Shown here one piece after another: positions 18,859-28,714 of a stretch of 64,000 bases of DNA; position 1 is the first letter of the stretch, and each line of letters opens with the position of its first letter. The position numbers and the translations under genes were made by a program. The DNA comes from Lentimicrobium sp. (lineage in GTDB: Bacteria > Bacteroidota > Bacteroidia > Bacteroidales > Lentimicrobiaceae). The stretch spans positions 20,348 to 84,347 of the forward strand of contig JAMLHF010000007.1 in assembly GCA_023957275.1 (NCBI GenBank). The letters are read 5' to 3'. The notes beneath the pieces are model-generated. The model searched no databases. It was not told where the DNA came from and saw nothing but the letters and a program-made list of their open reading frames with translations.

Positions 18859-20354
18859 TTATTTACCAGTCTGTTTTTCAACTCTTAAAATCGGGTATAC
18901 CTCCCTGGAAACCAGATATCTGAAGTCAGGGTAAGTAGCCAATCCATACATAGCCCTGGGCTCAAGGGCAAGGATGAGTTTAAGGCTGAAAATCCCCCGC
19001 ACAGGAACCATAAGATAATCTTCAGGCTTCAGATCCTCCATGCTCAATTTGCTGATTAAGGGCAATACGCCGGGGATTCCTTCAAAATTTGTTTTCTCTT
19101 CACCTGTAAGCCGAAACCCAAAAATTCCTGAATCAGCAGGAACGGTATCGCTGCAACCAATGTGGGAACGCCTGAGCCAGGCAACAAGCGTGGAATCACT
19201 TTTGGGAATAAGGTAGGCCAGTGGTGGATCAACTGATTCAATGGCCTTAACACAGGGATGATAAGCCTTCACCTTAAACAGGGTATCCGCCCCGGTTTTT
19301 ACTGACCTTAAGGGGTAATCCAGTATTTCATCTCCCTTAAAGTGATCCTGAATCAATGCAACACTTGTAACGGGTTGTTTATGCGAGTCACGGAAACGCG
19401 CCACTTCTTCCCCGATCTGATTCCGGTATACCTTGGCAAACTGAAGCAATGCCATCGCTGTCTGGTATTGGCTTTCCGATCTTTTTCGAGGTGATACAAT
19501 GAATCTTTCCCGTTCCTTCCTTCTACTATCAGCGAAAAAGTACCCGTAATTCCAAAACTTTGACGGCCATCGTTTATGTCAACCGTGCTGTGCCTCAAAC
19601 GTTCGCCAGCCGGAAAATCACCCAGCGTATATTCGAAAAACGAGAATCCATGCCGGTCGAGGTGATTTTTAACAAACGGCAGTGCATAAGATTTGAATAA
19701 TCTCTGAAATTCATCACTGGTGTTTAAATTGGTCAGACCGCCCAGCTGTATGTCAAAGTCACGGCGGTAACCAAATTCTTCCCAGGCGCTGCCATAAGGA
19801 TAGTATTCATGAAAATCCACCGTCATTTCGGGATTAAACGTCCTGAAAACAGACTGAATAATGGCCGTTTCTCCGGCCCTGATCAGCAAATGATCCCGGT
19901 TAAGGTCAGTTCCCTCTTTGTTGCGCCGCCGGTGATGATCACCACCCCATGGATTACATTGTGGAATCACCATCAATTCAATCCCATTCAAAATTTCATG
20001 ATCGCCATCCGCAGCAAAAGCAGCGATCAGGTTTAGCATTGCCTCCATACCCGCAGGCTCATTACCATGTTGCTGGGCAATAAAAAGAATCCTCAAGCAT
20101 CGCTCTTTATTTTCCGGTCGTGATATGCTGACAACCGGGATTTCAAGTCCATTCTCCAAAGGATAAAACGAAGCAGTTACTAAATGACTTAGCGTATCGC
20201 ATTGTCTGATAAAACTACAGATCTCCTTATTTGAGGTTAATTTTGAAAAGCCAGCAGCACTGAGCGGAGTGGCAATCCGGCCCTGGGCATAGATTCCGCC
20301 TCCGGTGAAAACCAAAAGCAGTATCGGAAATAAAAACATTCTGAATGGATTCAT
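18859..20354 (-). pseudogene. M14-family zinc carboxypeptidase, apparent frameshift
   Basis: Two overlapping reading frames together make one M14-like protein. The upstream frame (start ATG 20354 or 20360, signal peptide ending GGGIYAQ) has QQHGNEPAGME (zinc ligands His and Glu), a GTDLNRDH segment, TVDFHEYYP and the catalytic-Glu region SLIVEGRNGKDS. The family reading then runs LYHLEK and continues in the -1 frame as RSESQYQTAMALLQFAKVY to the stop at 18859. The switch falls at a run of five T on the plus strand (19482-19486; AAAAA in the gene). Without correction the upstream frame runs on with an unrelated tail to 19353. A single missing A would restore a protein of about 500 aa. The cause may be a true mutation or a homopolymer sequencing error; the downstream part still looks under coding constraint. 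It probably forms an operon with the YfcC transporter. Confidence 0.8.
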
Positions 20355-20504
20355 CGGCATCTCTGAGCTGAAATAAATTAGAAAGAGGCTGAAGTAAGAC
20401 TTCCGGGGGCCGGGTATATGATTCACATTTTACTTAAACCAACAACCTGTGCGCCGGCTGAATACTGTCAGCCTCTTTTCCGCTAACCAAACAACTACAT
20501 TTTG

Positions 20505-22988
20505 CTAGTGGATCATAAGTTTTGTTACGTTAATGCTGTTGTTTACAAGTGTCCGGACCATGTAAGCGCCGGGTGTCAGCCCTGAAACATCAAGAGTGAT
20601 TTTGTTTACACCATAATTTACAGCCCTGCTTGCTTTCATAACTTCACGCCCGGCGATATCGGTGAGCACAATATCAGCATTCCCATAGCCGCGCACGTTG
20701 AACTCAATACTGATTTCAGCATTTGCTGGATTTGGGTATAAAGTGGCGCTTAGTCCGGCCAATTCGTTTTCTTCTATACCTATTGTTCCCTCAACAATTT
20801 TAATATTGTCGACTGCAAGGTTGGAGCCACCGGCAGTGGAATTGCCTGGAGTAAGGTCGGTAGTAAGCACGAAGGCAATCCATACATCCTGATCTGCAAA
20901 TCCTTTGTCTTTCAGATTAACGCTGCGGTGCGAAATACCCTGGCCGGGGTTGCCGACAAAAGCAGACCAGCTTTCGGGGGTTACATTGGCCATAATCAGG
21001 GCATTTTCTTCAAAGTAAGGAATGGTAGGAGTTACGCCTGCCATAGCCGGAGCGCAGAGCACCATATAATCATCGGGATAATTACCTGAAGATGTTGTTG
21101 ACAATGCGCTCCAACTCAGTGTAGAATTCTGGCCCAGCGTTACTGCAGGAAGGATCATCCAGTCGTCGGCACGGCCGTCAAGCGGCATATTGGTGGTATA
21201 TGAGGATGACATGGCAACTTTTGTACCCTGAATTTCAATGCGGTTGGAAGTGGTAACCAGCCATGCACTGTCCTGCCATCTTTCTTCACCGTTAGCCTGA
21301 ATATAACCATCGTTGTTAATCACAATCCAGCCCTCCGGAAGAACAAGAAGTCCTTCAAAATCCTGGTAGAATAATGTGGTTACGCCTTGTTGCTCCGTAG
21401 TTACGGTAACAACCCAGACCTGGGTGGATCCGTCCTGGGCTGTAACTGTATAATCTACCGGGGAGGTAAAGTCCTGTACTGCGCCGCTTGCCGGGCTTAC
21501 CGTGGCATAATCGGAAACAGCGATGGTCGGGGCAAGCGCGGTAAGGTCAGTACCAAAAGGCACTACCAGCGAAACAGTATGCTCTGCGATGCTGATAACA
21601 CCGTTTACGGCAGGAGTTAGTTCTTCAAAACGGAAAGAATAAATATCCTTTGCACTGCTGGCTGCAAGTTTTGATACGGTAACCGTCCAGTTCTCGGAGG
21701 CGGCCCCCTGATTGAGGGTGTATTCTACAGGGCTGCTGAAGTCATTGGCAGTTACACCACTTATCTGTTCGGTATCTCCGACTTTGGCTACCGCACCCGG
21801 AGTTACTTCAAATGTTGCTACCCTGTTTGTGATATCAATCTGAAATGGAACTGTCAGGCTGATTGCATTGGTTACGATGTTGATATCAGCATACACTTCG
21901 GGCGTGATATCAAGAAAGCCGTAACTCGTAAACACAGGTTTTGCAATCCAGTTTTCGAAACTGAAGTTTGGAACCAGATTGGGCGTAATTCCATCGCTAT
22001 AGATGCAGTTGTCAAGCCAGAAAGTGGCTGAACCGGTCCAGCTGGCAGCTACATCAAGCGCCCGCACTGCAACAATTACTTTTGCCGATCCTTCGGGAGC
22101 AGTTCCGGAGAGTGAAATAGTCTGGAAGTCAGGACTATCGAGCGTGAAGTCGGTTGATTCACGGTTGATGTAAGCTCCCGATGCATCATGGAAAAGCAAC
22201 CTGACATTGTACTCGGCGCCAGGATCGTTGTCGAAAACATCAATTGAAAATGTAAAATCAAGAGAGGCAATGTTGAAGGTGTCAGAAACAAAATAAGGAG
22301 TTCCTGTTTCGGTGAAGGTAATCTTTACGGATTTACTGCCGTTGGTAACTTTAGCAGGGTTGGTTTCCTTGACGATGGTAAGCGGAACCCAGCCGGCAGG
22401 GGACTCTTCTTTCCAGTTGGCGATGAATTCGGTTATAACGGGCCAATCCTCAAAACTGTAGTTGGGCACAAGATTGGGTGTTATCCCATCGGAATAAATG
22501 CAGTTGTCGAGCCAGAAAGTTGCTGAACCGGTCCAGCTGGCAGCAACATCAAGCGCCCTTACTGCAACCACTACTTTCGCTGAACCATCAGGAGCAGTTC
22601 CTGAAAGCGAAATAGTTTGATAATCAGGATTATCCAGTGTAAAATCGGTTGACTCCCGGTTGATATAATTACCGTCAGCATCGTGGAAAAGCAACCTTAC
22701 ATTGTACTCCGCACCCGGATCATTGTCGAAAACATCAATCGAAAACGTAAAATCAAGAGCGGCAATGCTGAAGGTGTCTGAAACAAAATAAGGCGTGCCG
22801 GTTTCGGTAAATGTAATTTTTACCGATTTGGTTCCGTCGGTAACTTTTGCCGGATCGGTTTCCTCTTCAAAAACCAGAGGCGCCCAACCGGCCGGGGAAT
22901 CCTCCGCCCAATGCAGCGGCTGCGCTTTAAGCGAAACACTGAAAAAAGCCAGTACTACCAATACTAAAGTAAAAATTCCTGATTTCAT
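20505..22988 (-). CDS. T9SS-secreted choice-of-anchor J protein with tandem N-terminal duplication
   Basis: An 827-aa protein with signal peptide (MKSGIF...VSLKAQ). Residues 26-182 and 191-347 are tandem copies, 136 of 157 positions identical, with the beta-sandwich look of a carbohydrate-binding module (for example DFTFSIDVFDNDPGAEYNV and SGSATFWLDN-like segments; exact family not assigned). Two DUF5018-like segments follow (about 355-545), each ending with an ENWTVTVSK or QVWVVTVTT pattern. A choice-of-anchor J domain comes next (YQDFEG, PEGW, DDWMILPAV, about 550-735). The last ~75 residues (LYPNPANAEI onward) are a type A T9SS sorting domain. No catalytic residues were recognised. It is divergent from the first SusC/SusD operon across 351 bp, so it may be the surface binding component of that uptake locus; this is inference. 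Confidence 0.82.
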   Translation of the reverse strand: MKSGIFTLVLVVLAFFSVSLKAQPLHWAEDSPAGWAPLVFEEETDPAKVTDGTKSVKITFTETGTPYFVSDTFSIAALDFTFSIDVFDNDPGAEYNVRLLFHDADGNYINRESTDFTLDNPDYQTISLSGTAPDGSAKVVVAVRALDVAASWTGSATFWLDNCIYSDGITPNLVPNYSFEDWPVITEFIANWKEESPAGWVPLTIVKETNPAKVTNGSKSVKITFTETGTPYFVSDTFNIASLDFTFSIDVFDNDPGAEYNVRLLFHDASGAYINRESTDFTLDSPDFQTISLSGTAPEGSAKVIVAVRALDVAASWTGSATFWLDNCIYSDGITPNLVPNFSFENWIAKPVFTSYGFLDITPEVYADINIVTNAISLTVPFQIDITNRVATFEVTPGAVAKVGDTEQISGVTANDFSSPVEYTLNQGAASENWTVTVSKLAASSAKDIYSFRFEELTPAVNGVISIAEHTVSLVVPFGTDLTALAPTIAVSDYATVSPASGAVQDFTSPVDYTVTAQDGSTQVWVVTVTTEQQGVTTLFYQDFEGLLVLPEGWIVINNDGYIQANGEERWQDSAWLVTTSNRIEIQGTKVAMSSSYTTNMPLDGRADDWMILPAVTLGQNSTLSWSALSTTSSGNYPDDYMVLCAPAMAGVTPTIPYFEENALIMANVTPESWSAFVGNPGQGISHRSVNLKDKGFADQDVWIAFVLTTDLTPGNSTAGGSNLAVDNIKIVEGTIGIEENELAGLSATLYPNPANAEISIEFNVRGYGNADIVLTDIAGREVMKASRAVNYGVNKITLDVSGLTPGAYMVRTLVNNSINVTKLMIH
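21948..22913 (-). repeat. Tandem duplication inside the choice-of-anchor J gene
   Basis: Copy 1 is 22443-22913 and copy 2 is 21948-22418, with a period of 495 bp. At protein level 136 of 157 residues are identical. At DNA level there are many further differences, mostly at third codon positions. Confidence 0.9.
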
Positions 22989-23339
22989 AAGCTGCGGTTT
23001 TAATGAATAAATAATTTGTGTGATCTATTTGCCTATACACATGAAATATAAGATTCACTTAACCAACCGCAAAAATCTTTAGCCAATATTAGTGCAGAAA
23101 TGGACCGGGATGGAAATACCCGGGGTTACGGCAAAAAAAATAATCCTGCCCATTGCAGTAAAATATATCAGTGAATCACGCCAGCAAAGGTTAATTGATT
23201 AAGGGCTTGCACAACCGGGATAAGAACATTACAAACAGTATATCCGGATATTTTCACTTATGAATCATGAGCTTTTAAGTAAATCGGCGGAGTTGCGTGT
23301 ATAAAAGTTTAAGAATAACCAACCAGCGACCAAAAGCTT
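22989..23339. other. Divergent regulatory region between choice-of-anchor J gene and susC1
   Basis: Contains both promoters by position. No exact TAnnTTTG box was found on either strand. An inverted repeat CCGGG/CCCGG with a 9-base loop lies near 23107-23125. No ORF of note. Confidence 0.45.
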
Positions 23340-26300
23340 ATGAGAAAGACCTTTACACTGATGATTACTGCAATTATGCTGACAGTTACAGCATATGCAC
23401 AGCAAAAAGTAACCGGCAAGGTAACCGATGCAGCTACAGGTGAATCACTTCCCAGCGCGACAGTAAGAATCGCCGGGACCACCACGGGAACGGTCACCGA
23501 TATTGACGGCAATTACAGCATTTTGACCCGATCGGCCGAAGATGTGCTTGAGTTCAGCTATGTGGGTTACATCACCCAGCGGGTGAAAACCGGGGACAAA
23601 AATAACATCAGTATTGCGCTTATCGCCGATGCAAAAACCCTTGAAGGGGTAATTGTCACCGCACTTGGAATTAAGTCGGAAAAGAAATCCATTGGCTACG
23701 CCGCGCAGGAAGTAGGCGGAAATGAACTTAGCAATGCTAAAACGGGCAACATTGTAAATGCTTTAAGCTCCAAAGTGGCCGGCCTTGAAGTAATCAGCAG
23801 TGCGGGAACCCCGGGGGCATCGGCAAGTATTACCATCCGCGGGCGTTCTTCGCTCAGGGCTTCGGGCAACTCCCCATTGTTCGTGGTTGACGGAGTGCCC
23901 ATTGACAACAGTTACGACGGAAGCTATGTATATGATTATTCAAATCGTGCCATTGACCTGAATTCCGACGACATTGAATCGGTTTCGGTACTGAAAGGAG
24001 CTGCCGCTGCCGCACTTTATGGCATCAGGGCTGCCAACGGGGCCATTATTGTCACCACAAAATCAGGCAGGTCCAAAGGCGGTGCGGGCAAAAACATAAC
24101 CTTTAAAACATCTTTTGGCTTTGACAGGGTAAATAAACTGCCCGAAAGGCAGACAAAATATTCGCAAGGCACCTCCGGGACTTATTCCCCAACGTCAAAC
24201 TCCAGCTGGGGCGCTTTGATTGACACCCTGCGCTACGATGGTGCTACAGATTATCCCAAAGACCGCTTCGGTCGCATTGTCGGTATGAGCGACCCCACGG
24301 CAACCGACATGCGGGCAATGGCTTATGATGTTGAAGATTTTTTTCAGACAGCTGTGACCAGCAACACTTACCTGAGTATGTCAGGAAGCACCGACAAGGG
24401 CAGTTATATTTTCTCAGTCGGACACCTCGACCAGGGAGGAATTGTTCCACTAAGCCATTTCTGGAGAACAAATGTAAAAATTGCGGGTGAATCAAAACTC
24501 ACCGAAAAACTCAAAATATCAGGTTCGGCATCCTACTCAAACTCGCTGAATAATCTGACCCAGAAAGGAAGTAATCTTTCGGCTGTTATGGTAGGTTTAA
24601 TGCGCAACACGCCCACCTTTGACCTTGCCAACGGCTCAAACGATCCGGTAAACGACCCATCGTCATACAGCTACCCTGACGGAACCCAGCGGAATTATTA
24701 TTCTCAGTACGACAATCCTTACTGGTCAATAAACAAAAACAAAGCGAAGGCAGAAGTTGACCGCATTATCGGCAACACCCAGGCAGAATATAAACTCTTA
24801 CCCTGGCTGAGCGCCCTTTACAGAATAGGTATCGATTATTACGGGGAAAAACGCAATTCATTCTTCGACAATAATTCCAGCGATACTCCCAACGGTTACG
24901 TAACAGCCTCCACCTACCTGTTTACCGGAATCAATTCCGATTTTATCCTGAGTGCTGAAAAGCAATTAACCGATGACTTGAAACTGAATGTCGTAGCCGG
25001 CCACAATTACTTTACCCGAGAAACCTACAACAACTCTCAGCGGGGCGATTCATTGCTTCTGCCAAATTTTTACGACCTGAGCAATACTGCAGTTACTTCG
25101 GGCGACGACAATAAAACCCAATATAAAATCGCCGGTGCCTACTATGATATTAAGCTCGGCTATAAAGGCATTCTATATCTGAACACAACCGGCCGCAGCG
25201 ACTGGTCGAGCACCCTCTCGAAAGAAAACAATCCCTTCTTCTATCCGTCGGTAAGTGCCAGTTTTATTTTTTCGGAGGCCTTTGACATCGACCGCGGAAA
25301 AATTTTCAATTATGGAAAAATAAGGGCCTCGTGGGCTGAAGTTGGAAATGATGCCGACCCCTATTCACTAAGAAATTACTTTGCCCCGATTATCGGCGGA
25401 ATCAACGGACAGACAGTATTTGCCACCGAACGGACCATTGGCAATGCCAACCTGGAACCCGAAACTACCCGCTCATCGGAACTGGGCATTGACCTGCGTT
25501 TCTTCAACAATAAAATCGGCCTCGATCTTGCCGTATACCAGGCAAAAAGTATCGGGCAGATTGTGCCTGTCCCGGTTGCTTATTCCACAGGATACGAGTT
25601 TATGATCATGAATGCGGGCGTAATCACCAACAAAGGGATAGAAGCTCAATTGTTCATCACGCCGGTTTCGCAGAAGGGATTTGAATGGGATATGATGTTT
25701 AATTTCACCAAAAACAAAAACATGGTGGAAGACTTACCGGAAGGCGTTCCTTTGCTTGATTTTCAAACCACAGGCGTTTCGAGTACCCGTTCGGTGGGTA
25801 TCGAAGGCCAGCCATACGGTGTACTATACGGGTCGAGATTTCTGAGGAACGAAAACGGGGATGTACTGGTGGGCGACAACGGATATCCACTGGTGGATGT
25901 TACAGCAGGAGTAATCGGCGACCCGAATCCCGACTTTATGCTCGGCATTCGCAATACATTCACCTACAAAGGAATCCAACTAAGTTTCCTGTTTGATATC
26001 AGGCAGGGAGGCGATGTTTACAACGGAACCCGCAACGTTATGAACTCACTGGGAACCAGCAAAGAAACCGAAAACAGGGACGAAGATTATATATTTCCCG
26101 GAATTAATGTGAACACCGGATTGCCCAATACCATTGCTGTTAAGCGCGATGCCAGGTATTACTCAGCGCAGGGTGGTTTGGCCGGACTTTCGGAAGCCGC
26201 CATTGAAGACGGTTCCTATGTGAGGTTGCGCGAGTTGTCTCTCTCCTACACCATGCCCGCTAAATGGCTGGGCAAAACCCCTTTCAGCGGGGTTAACCTG

Positions 26301-26453
26301 GGTGTAAATACACGCAACCTGCTTTTGTGGACCAAATATTCAGGAATTGACCCGGAAACCAACCTCTCGGGAGTCTCCAACAGCCTTGGCCGGGATTATT
26401 TCAATATGCCCAATACAAAGGGTGTAGAATTCAGCCTTCAGGTAACTTTTTAA
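23340..26453 (+). CDS. SusC/RagA-family TonB-linked outer-membrane transporter (locus 1)
   Basis: A 1037-aa protein with signal peptide (ending TAYAQ), a carboxypeptidase-D regulatory-like domain (KVTGKVTDAATGESLPSATV, about residues 22-98), a TonB plug (SSLRASGNSPLFVVDGVPI, SVSVLKGAAAAALYG, about 105-230) and a long beta-barrel ending in an aromatic residue (QVTF). It imports a ligand delivered by its SusD partner using TonB energy. No STN domain is present, so sigma/anti-sigma signalling through it is not expected. The SusD gene follows after 19 bp. The substrate cannot be read from the sequence; no glycoside hydrolase lies beside it. Confidence 0.95.
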   Translation: MRKTFTLMITAIMLTVTAYAQQKVTGKVTDAATGESLPSATVRIAGTTTGTVTDIDGNYSILTRSAEDVLEFSYVGYITQRVKTGDKNNISIALIADAKTLEGVIVTALGIKSEKKSIGYAAQEVGGNELSNAKTGNIVNALSSKVAGLEVISSAGTPGASASITIRGRSSLRASGNSPLFVVDGVPIDNSYDGSYVYDYSNRAIDLNSDDIESVSVLKGAAAAALYGIRAANGAIIVTTKSGRSKGGAGKNITFKTSFGFDRVNKLPERQTKYSQGTSGTYSPTSNSSWGALIDTLRYDGATDYPKDRFGRIVGMSDPTATDMRAMAYDVEDFFQTAVTSNTYLSMSGSTDKGSYIFSVGHLDQGGIVPLSHFWRTNVKIAGESKLTEKLKISGSASYSNSLNNLTQKGSNLSAVMVGLMRNTPTFDLANGSNDPVNDPSSYSYPDGTQRNYYSQYDNPYWSINKNKAKAEVDRIIGNTQAEYKLLPWLSALYRIGIDYYGEKRNSFFDNNSSDTPNGYVTASTYLFTGINSDFILSAEKQLTDDLKLNVVAGHNYFTRETYNNSQRGDSLLLPNFYDLSNTAVTSGDDNKTQYKIAGAYYDIKLGYKGILYLNTTGRSDWSSTLSKENNPFFYPSVSASFIFSEAFDIDRGKIFNYGKIRASWAEVGNDADPYSLRNYFAPIIGGINGQTVFATERTIGNANLEPETTRSSELGIDLRFFNNKIGLDLAVYQAKSIGQIVPVPVAYSTGYEFMIMNAGVITNKGIEAQLFITPVSQKGFEWDMMFNFTKNKNMVEDLPEGVPLLDFQTTGVSSTRSVGIEGQPYGVLYGSRFLRNENGDVLVGDNGYPLVDVTAGVIGDPNPDFMLGIRNTFTYKGIQLSFLFDIRQGGDVYNGTRNVMNSLGTSKETENRDEDYIFPGINVNTGLPNTIAVKRDARYYSAQGGLAGLSEAAIEDGSYVRLRELSLSYTMPAKWLGKTPFSGVNLGVNTRNLLLWTKYSGIDPETNLSGVSNSLGRDYFNMPNTKGVEFSLQVTF

Positions 26454-26472
26454 TATTAAAAAACACGAAGCT

Positions 26473-27858
26473 ATGAATACCAAATCGTTTCTTATAAAAT
26501 CAGTTGTAGCTCTGTCAGCAGTTTTCATGCTGGGCTCCTGTGAGCTGGAAGAAGCCAATGTAAACCCCAACCGCCCTACCGAAGTGCCCCCTGCAGTTAT
26601 GCTTCCTTACGGCCAGGAGAGGCTGGCCCGGCTGAACATTGGCACCACACAGGTAATGGCCGGTATTTTTATGCAATATTATGATGGGGTTGATAACCAT
26701 CCTGTTCAGGTACAGCAGTATATTCTCAATGAGGCACTTTATGTTGACTGGAACTGGAATGACTACTATGATGGCCCTATGATTAACCTGCAGGTTATGA
26801 TTGAACTGGCAGAAAAAGAAGGTTCATACTATTACGCAGGAATTGGAAAAATACTGTTGGCCAATGCGCTGGGAAATGTTACTTCTCTCTACGGTGACGT
26901 TCCATATAGCGAAGCGCTGGATGGTTCAACCAATAAAAACCCGGTATATGACCCGCAAAAACAATTGTATGAGAATATACAGTCGCTTTTGGATGAAGGT
27001 ATTGCTGATATGGAAACCGAATACCAGGGCAAAAAACCCGGAGCAGACGACCTGATGTATGGCGGAGATGCAGCCAAATGGATAAATGCCGCGTGGGCGC
27101 TCAAGGCCAGATATTATATGCATCTGAGTAAAAAAGGCAGTGAACTGAATTATAATCCCGCTGAAAAAGCCCTGGAGTCATCCCTGAAGGCCATTACTTC
27201 AAGCGATGACGACCTGCAGCTGACTTATGGTTATTCAGCATCGGAATACAACCCTTTTTATTCCTACACCCTGCTAAACTATATCCTGCCAAACGCCGGG
27301 TTTACCAACATGCTGCTTCTGACAAATGACCCCAGGAGGAATTTTTATTACAGAAAAAAATTCGGAGAAGCAACCCTCAATGGCCTCTACTATACCTCCA
27401 CTACATCGCCATCATTGCTGATGACCTACCATGAAGTGAAGTTTATTGAAGCTGAATCAAGAATCAGAATCAACCCGGCCGATCCTTTGGCACAGGAGGC
27501 CCTGAATGAAGCTGTTAAATCGAACATCAACAAAATCACCGGCGGAACAACCACAGAAGAAGCCATAAACAACTATATTACTGCCAATGCATCGCTGAAC
27601 GGCGATTTTAATCACGATCTGGAAACCATTATCAAGCAGAAATACATAGCTATGTTTTGTTCCATTGAATCGTGGACAGATTACCGGCGCACCGGATTCC
27701 CGCAACTCACCCCGAATGTGGGAGGCGATCACAATCAGAATCCGGGAGGCGCAATTCCCCGGAGATTTGCTTATCCTCAGACCGAAAGACTATACAACAA
27801 GAATTTCCCTTCAGTACTTCCAACACTTCAGGACAGATTCTGGTGGGATCAGGAATAA
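26473..27858 (+). CDS. SusD/RagB-family surface lipoprotein (locus 1)
   Basis: A 461-aa lipoprotein with lipobox LGSC (Cys23) followed by acidic residues ELEE, which fits the surface-export signal of Bacteroidota lipoproteins. The body is of the SusD-like type with TPR-rich helices (YAGIGKILLANALGNVTSLY, WALKARYYMHL) and the C-terminal ERLYNKNFPSV...FWWDQE end common in the SusD_2-like group. It caps the SusC barrel and captures ligand at the cell surface. It is 19 bp after susC1 and followed by a strong terminator at 27925. Confidence 0.92.
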   Translation: MNTKSFLIKSVVALSAVFMLGSCELEEANVNPNRPTEVPPAVMLPYGQERLARLNIGTTQVMAGIFMQYYDGVDNHPVQVQQYILNEALYVDWNWNDYYDGPMINLQVMIELAEKEGSYYYAGIGKILLANALGNVTSLYGDVPYSEALDGSTNKNPVYDPQKQLYENIQSLLDEGIADMETEYQGKKPGADDLMYGGDAAKWINAAWALKARYYMHLSKKGSELNYNPAEKALESSLKAITSSDDDLQLTYGYSASEYNPFYSYTLLNYILPNAGFTNMLLLTNDPRRNFYYRKKFGEATLNGLYYTSTTSPSLLMTYHEVKFIEAESRIRINPADPLAQEALNEAVKSNINKITGGTTTEEAINNYITANASLNGDFNHDLETIIKQKYIAMFCSIESWTDYRRTGFPQLTPNVGGDHNQNPGGAIPRRFAYPQTERLYNKNFPSVLPTLQDRFWWDQE

Positions 27859-27924
27859 CCGGAAAATACCGGAATCCTTTAAATCAGTCAACCGGGCAGG
27901 ACGGATCAATGAAATACACTGTAA

Positions 27925-27960
27925 CAACTGACAGGCACACAGGCCTGTCAGTTGCTTTTA
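27925..27960 (+). terminator. Rho-independent terminator after SusC/SusD locus 1
   Basis: Perfect 12-bp stem CAACTGACAGGC / GCCTGTCAGTTG with loop ACACAG, followed by CTTTTA. The T tract is short but the stem is strong. Confidence 0.82.
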
Positions 27961-28081
27961 GGACTCATCAAATACAAAAATCAAAATCAGAGGATGGTAA
28001 TGAAACAGCAGAACCTGCTATAGAAGACTGACACCATGTCAATCTGTGCTTGCGGCATCCGTGTGAATCGGCCTAAAATAT

Positions 28082-28089
28082 TAACTTTG
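28082..28089 (+). promoter_or_regulatory. Bacteroidota -7 box (TAACTTTG) upstream of ECF sigma gene
   Basis: Exact match to TAnnTTTG, 25 bp before the start codon at 28115. No clear TTTG -33 element at the usual 19-21 bp spacing was found. Confidence 0.5.
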
Positions 28090-28114
28090 CCGGTCCAATG
28101 TACAAAAACCTCTG

Positions 28115-28663
28115 ATGAAGGAAGATACCGGAGAACGGGAATGGGTAATCAGGCTCAAAAGCGGTGACAAACTGGCTTTTGAACAGATTTTCCTGAGATA
28201 CCGCGAAAAGGTATATTACTTTGCCATAAGGTATTATAACTCTCCCGATGATGCGGAAAATGTAGTTCAGGACGTTTTTATTAAACTATGGAACGAACGG
28301 GCCGGTTTAAAACCCGAACTATCGCTCAACAACTACATTTACACCATCACAAAAAATCATCTCTTTAATCTGCAACGTAAAAAAATCAACGAAAAGGCTT
28401 ACCGTCAGTATGTAATGGAGCATATGGCGAAAACCACAAACCATGAAAACGATTTTATTTATGCAGATTTAAAAGAAAAAATTGACAAAGTGATTGAGAA
28501 ACTGCCCGAACAGCGCCGGAAAGTTTTTCAGCTCGGCAACATTGAAGGCCTTTCGAACAAGGAAGTTGCGGAAATCCTCCGCCTTTCGGTGAGGACCATA
28601 GAAGTGCACAAAAGCCTGGCAATTCAAACGGTTAAAAATGCCATTAAGAAAATATTCAGCTGA
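28115..28663 (+). CDS. ECF-type RNA polymerase sigma factor
   Basis: A 182-aa protein with sigma region 2 (KLAFEQIFLRYREKVYYFA, DDAENVVQDVFIKLW) and region 4 with a helix-turn-helix (LPEQRRKVFQLGNIEGLSNK, SVRTIEVHKSLA). It belongs to the group of extracytoplasmic-function sigma factors that Bacteroidota use with FecR anti-sigma factors to control SusC/SusD loci. The FecR gene starts 51 bp downstream, and an STN-type SusC lies further downstream, which completes the usual three-part signalling chain. It is expected to direct transcription from a promoter in the 29666-30145 gap and possibly its own. Confidence 0.95.
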   Translation: MKEDTGEREWVIRLKSGDKLAFEQIFLRYREKVYYFAIRYYNSPDDAENVVQDVFIKLWNERAGLKPELSLNNYIYTITKNHLFNLQRKKINEKAYRQYVMEHMAKTTNHENDFIYADLKEKIDKVIEKLPEQRRKVFQLGNIEGLSNKEVAEILRLSVRTIEVHKSLAIQTVKNAIKKIFS

Positions 28664-28714
28664 TGGCTAAGTAAAAGCACCGTAAAAAGTGTATAAGAAA
28701 CAGAGAATAAGAAA

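Noticed and set aside
19353-19500. Programmed -1 frameshifting in the M14 gene
   Set aside because: The shift site is only A5 with no canonical slippery heptamer in the right frame and no obvious stimulatory stem; mutation or sequencing error is simpler.
27672-28031. Plus-strand ORF of 119 aa overlapping the end of susD1
   Set aside because: It is a shifted frame of the SusD end and reads through the terminator hairpin.
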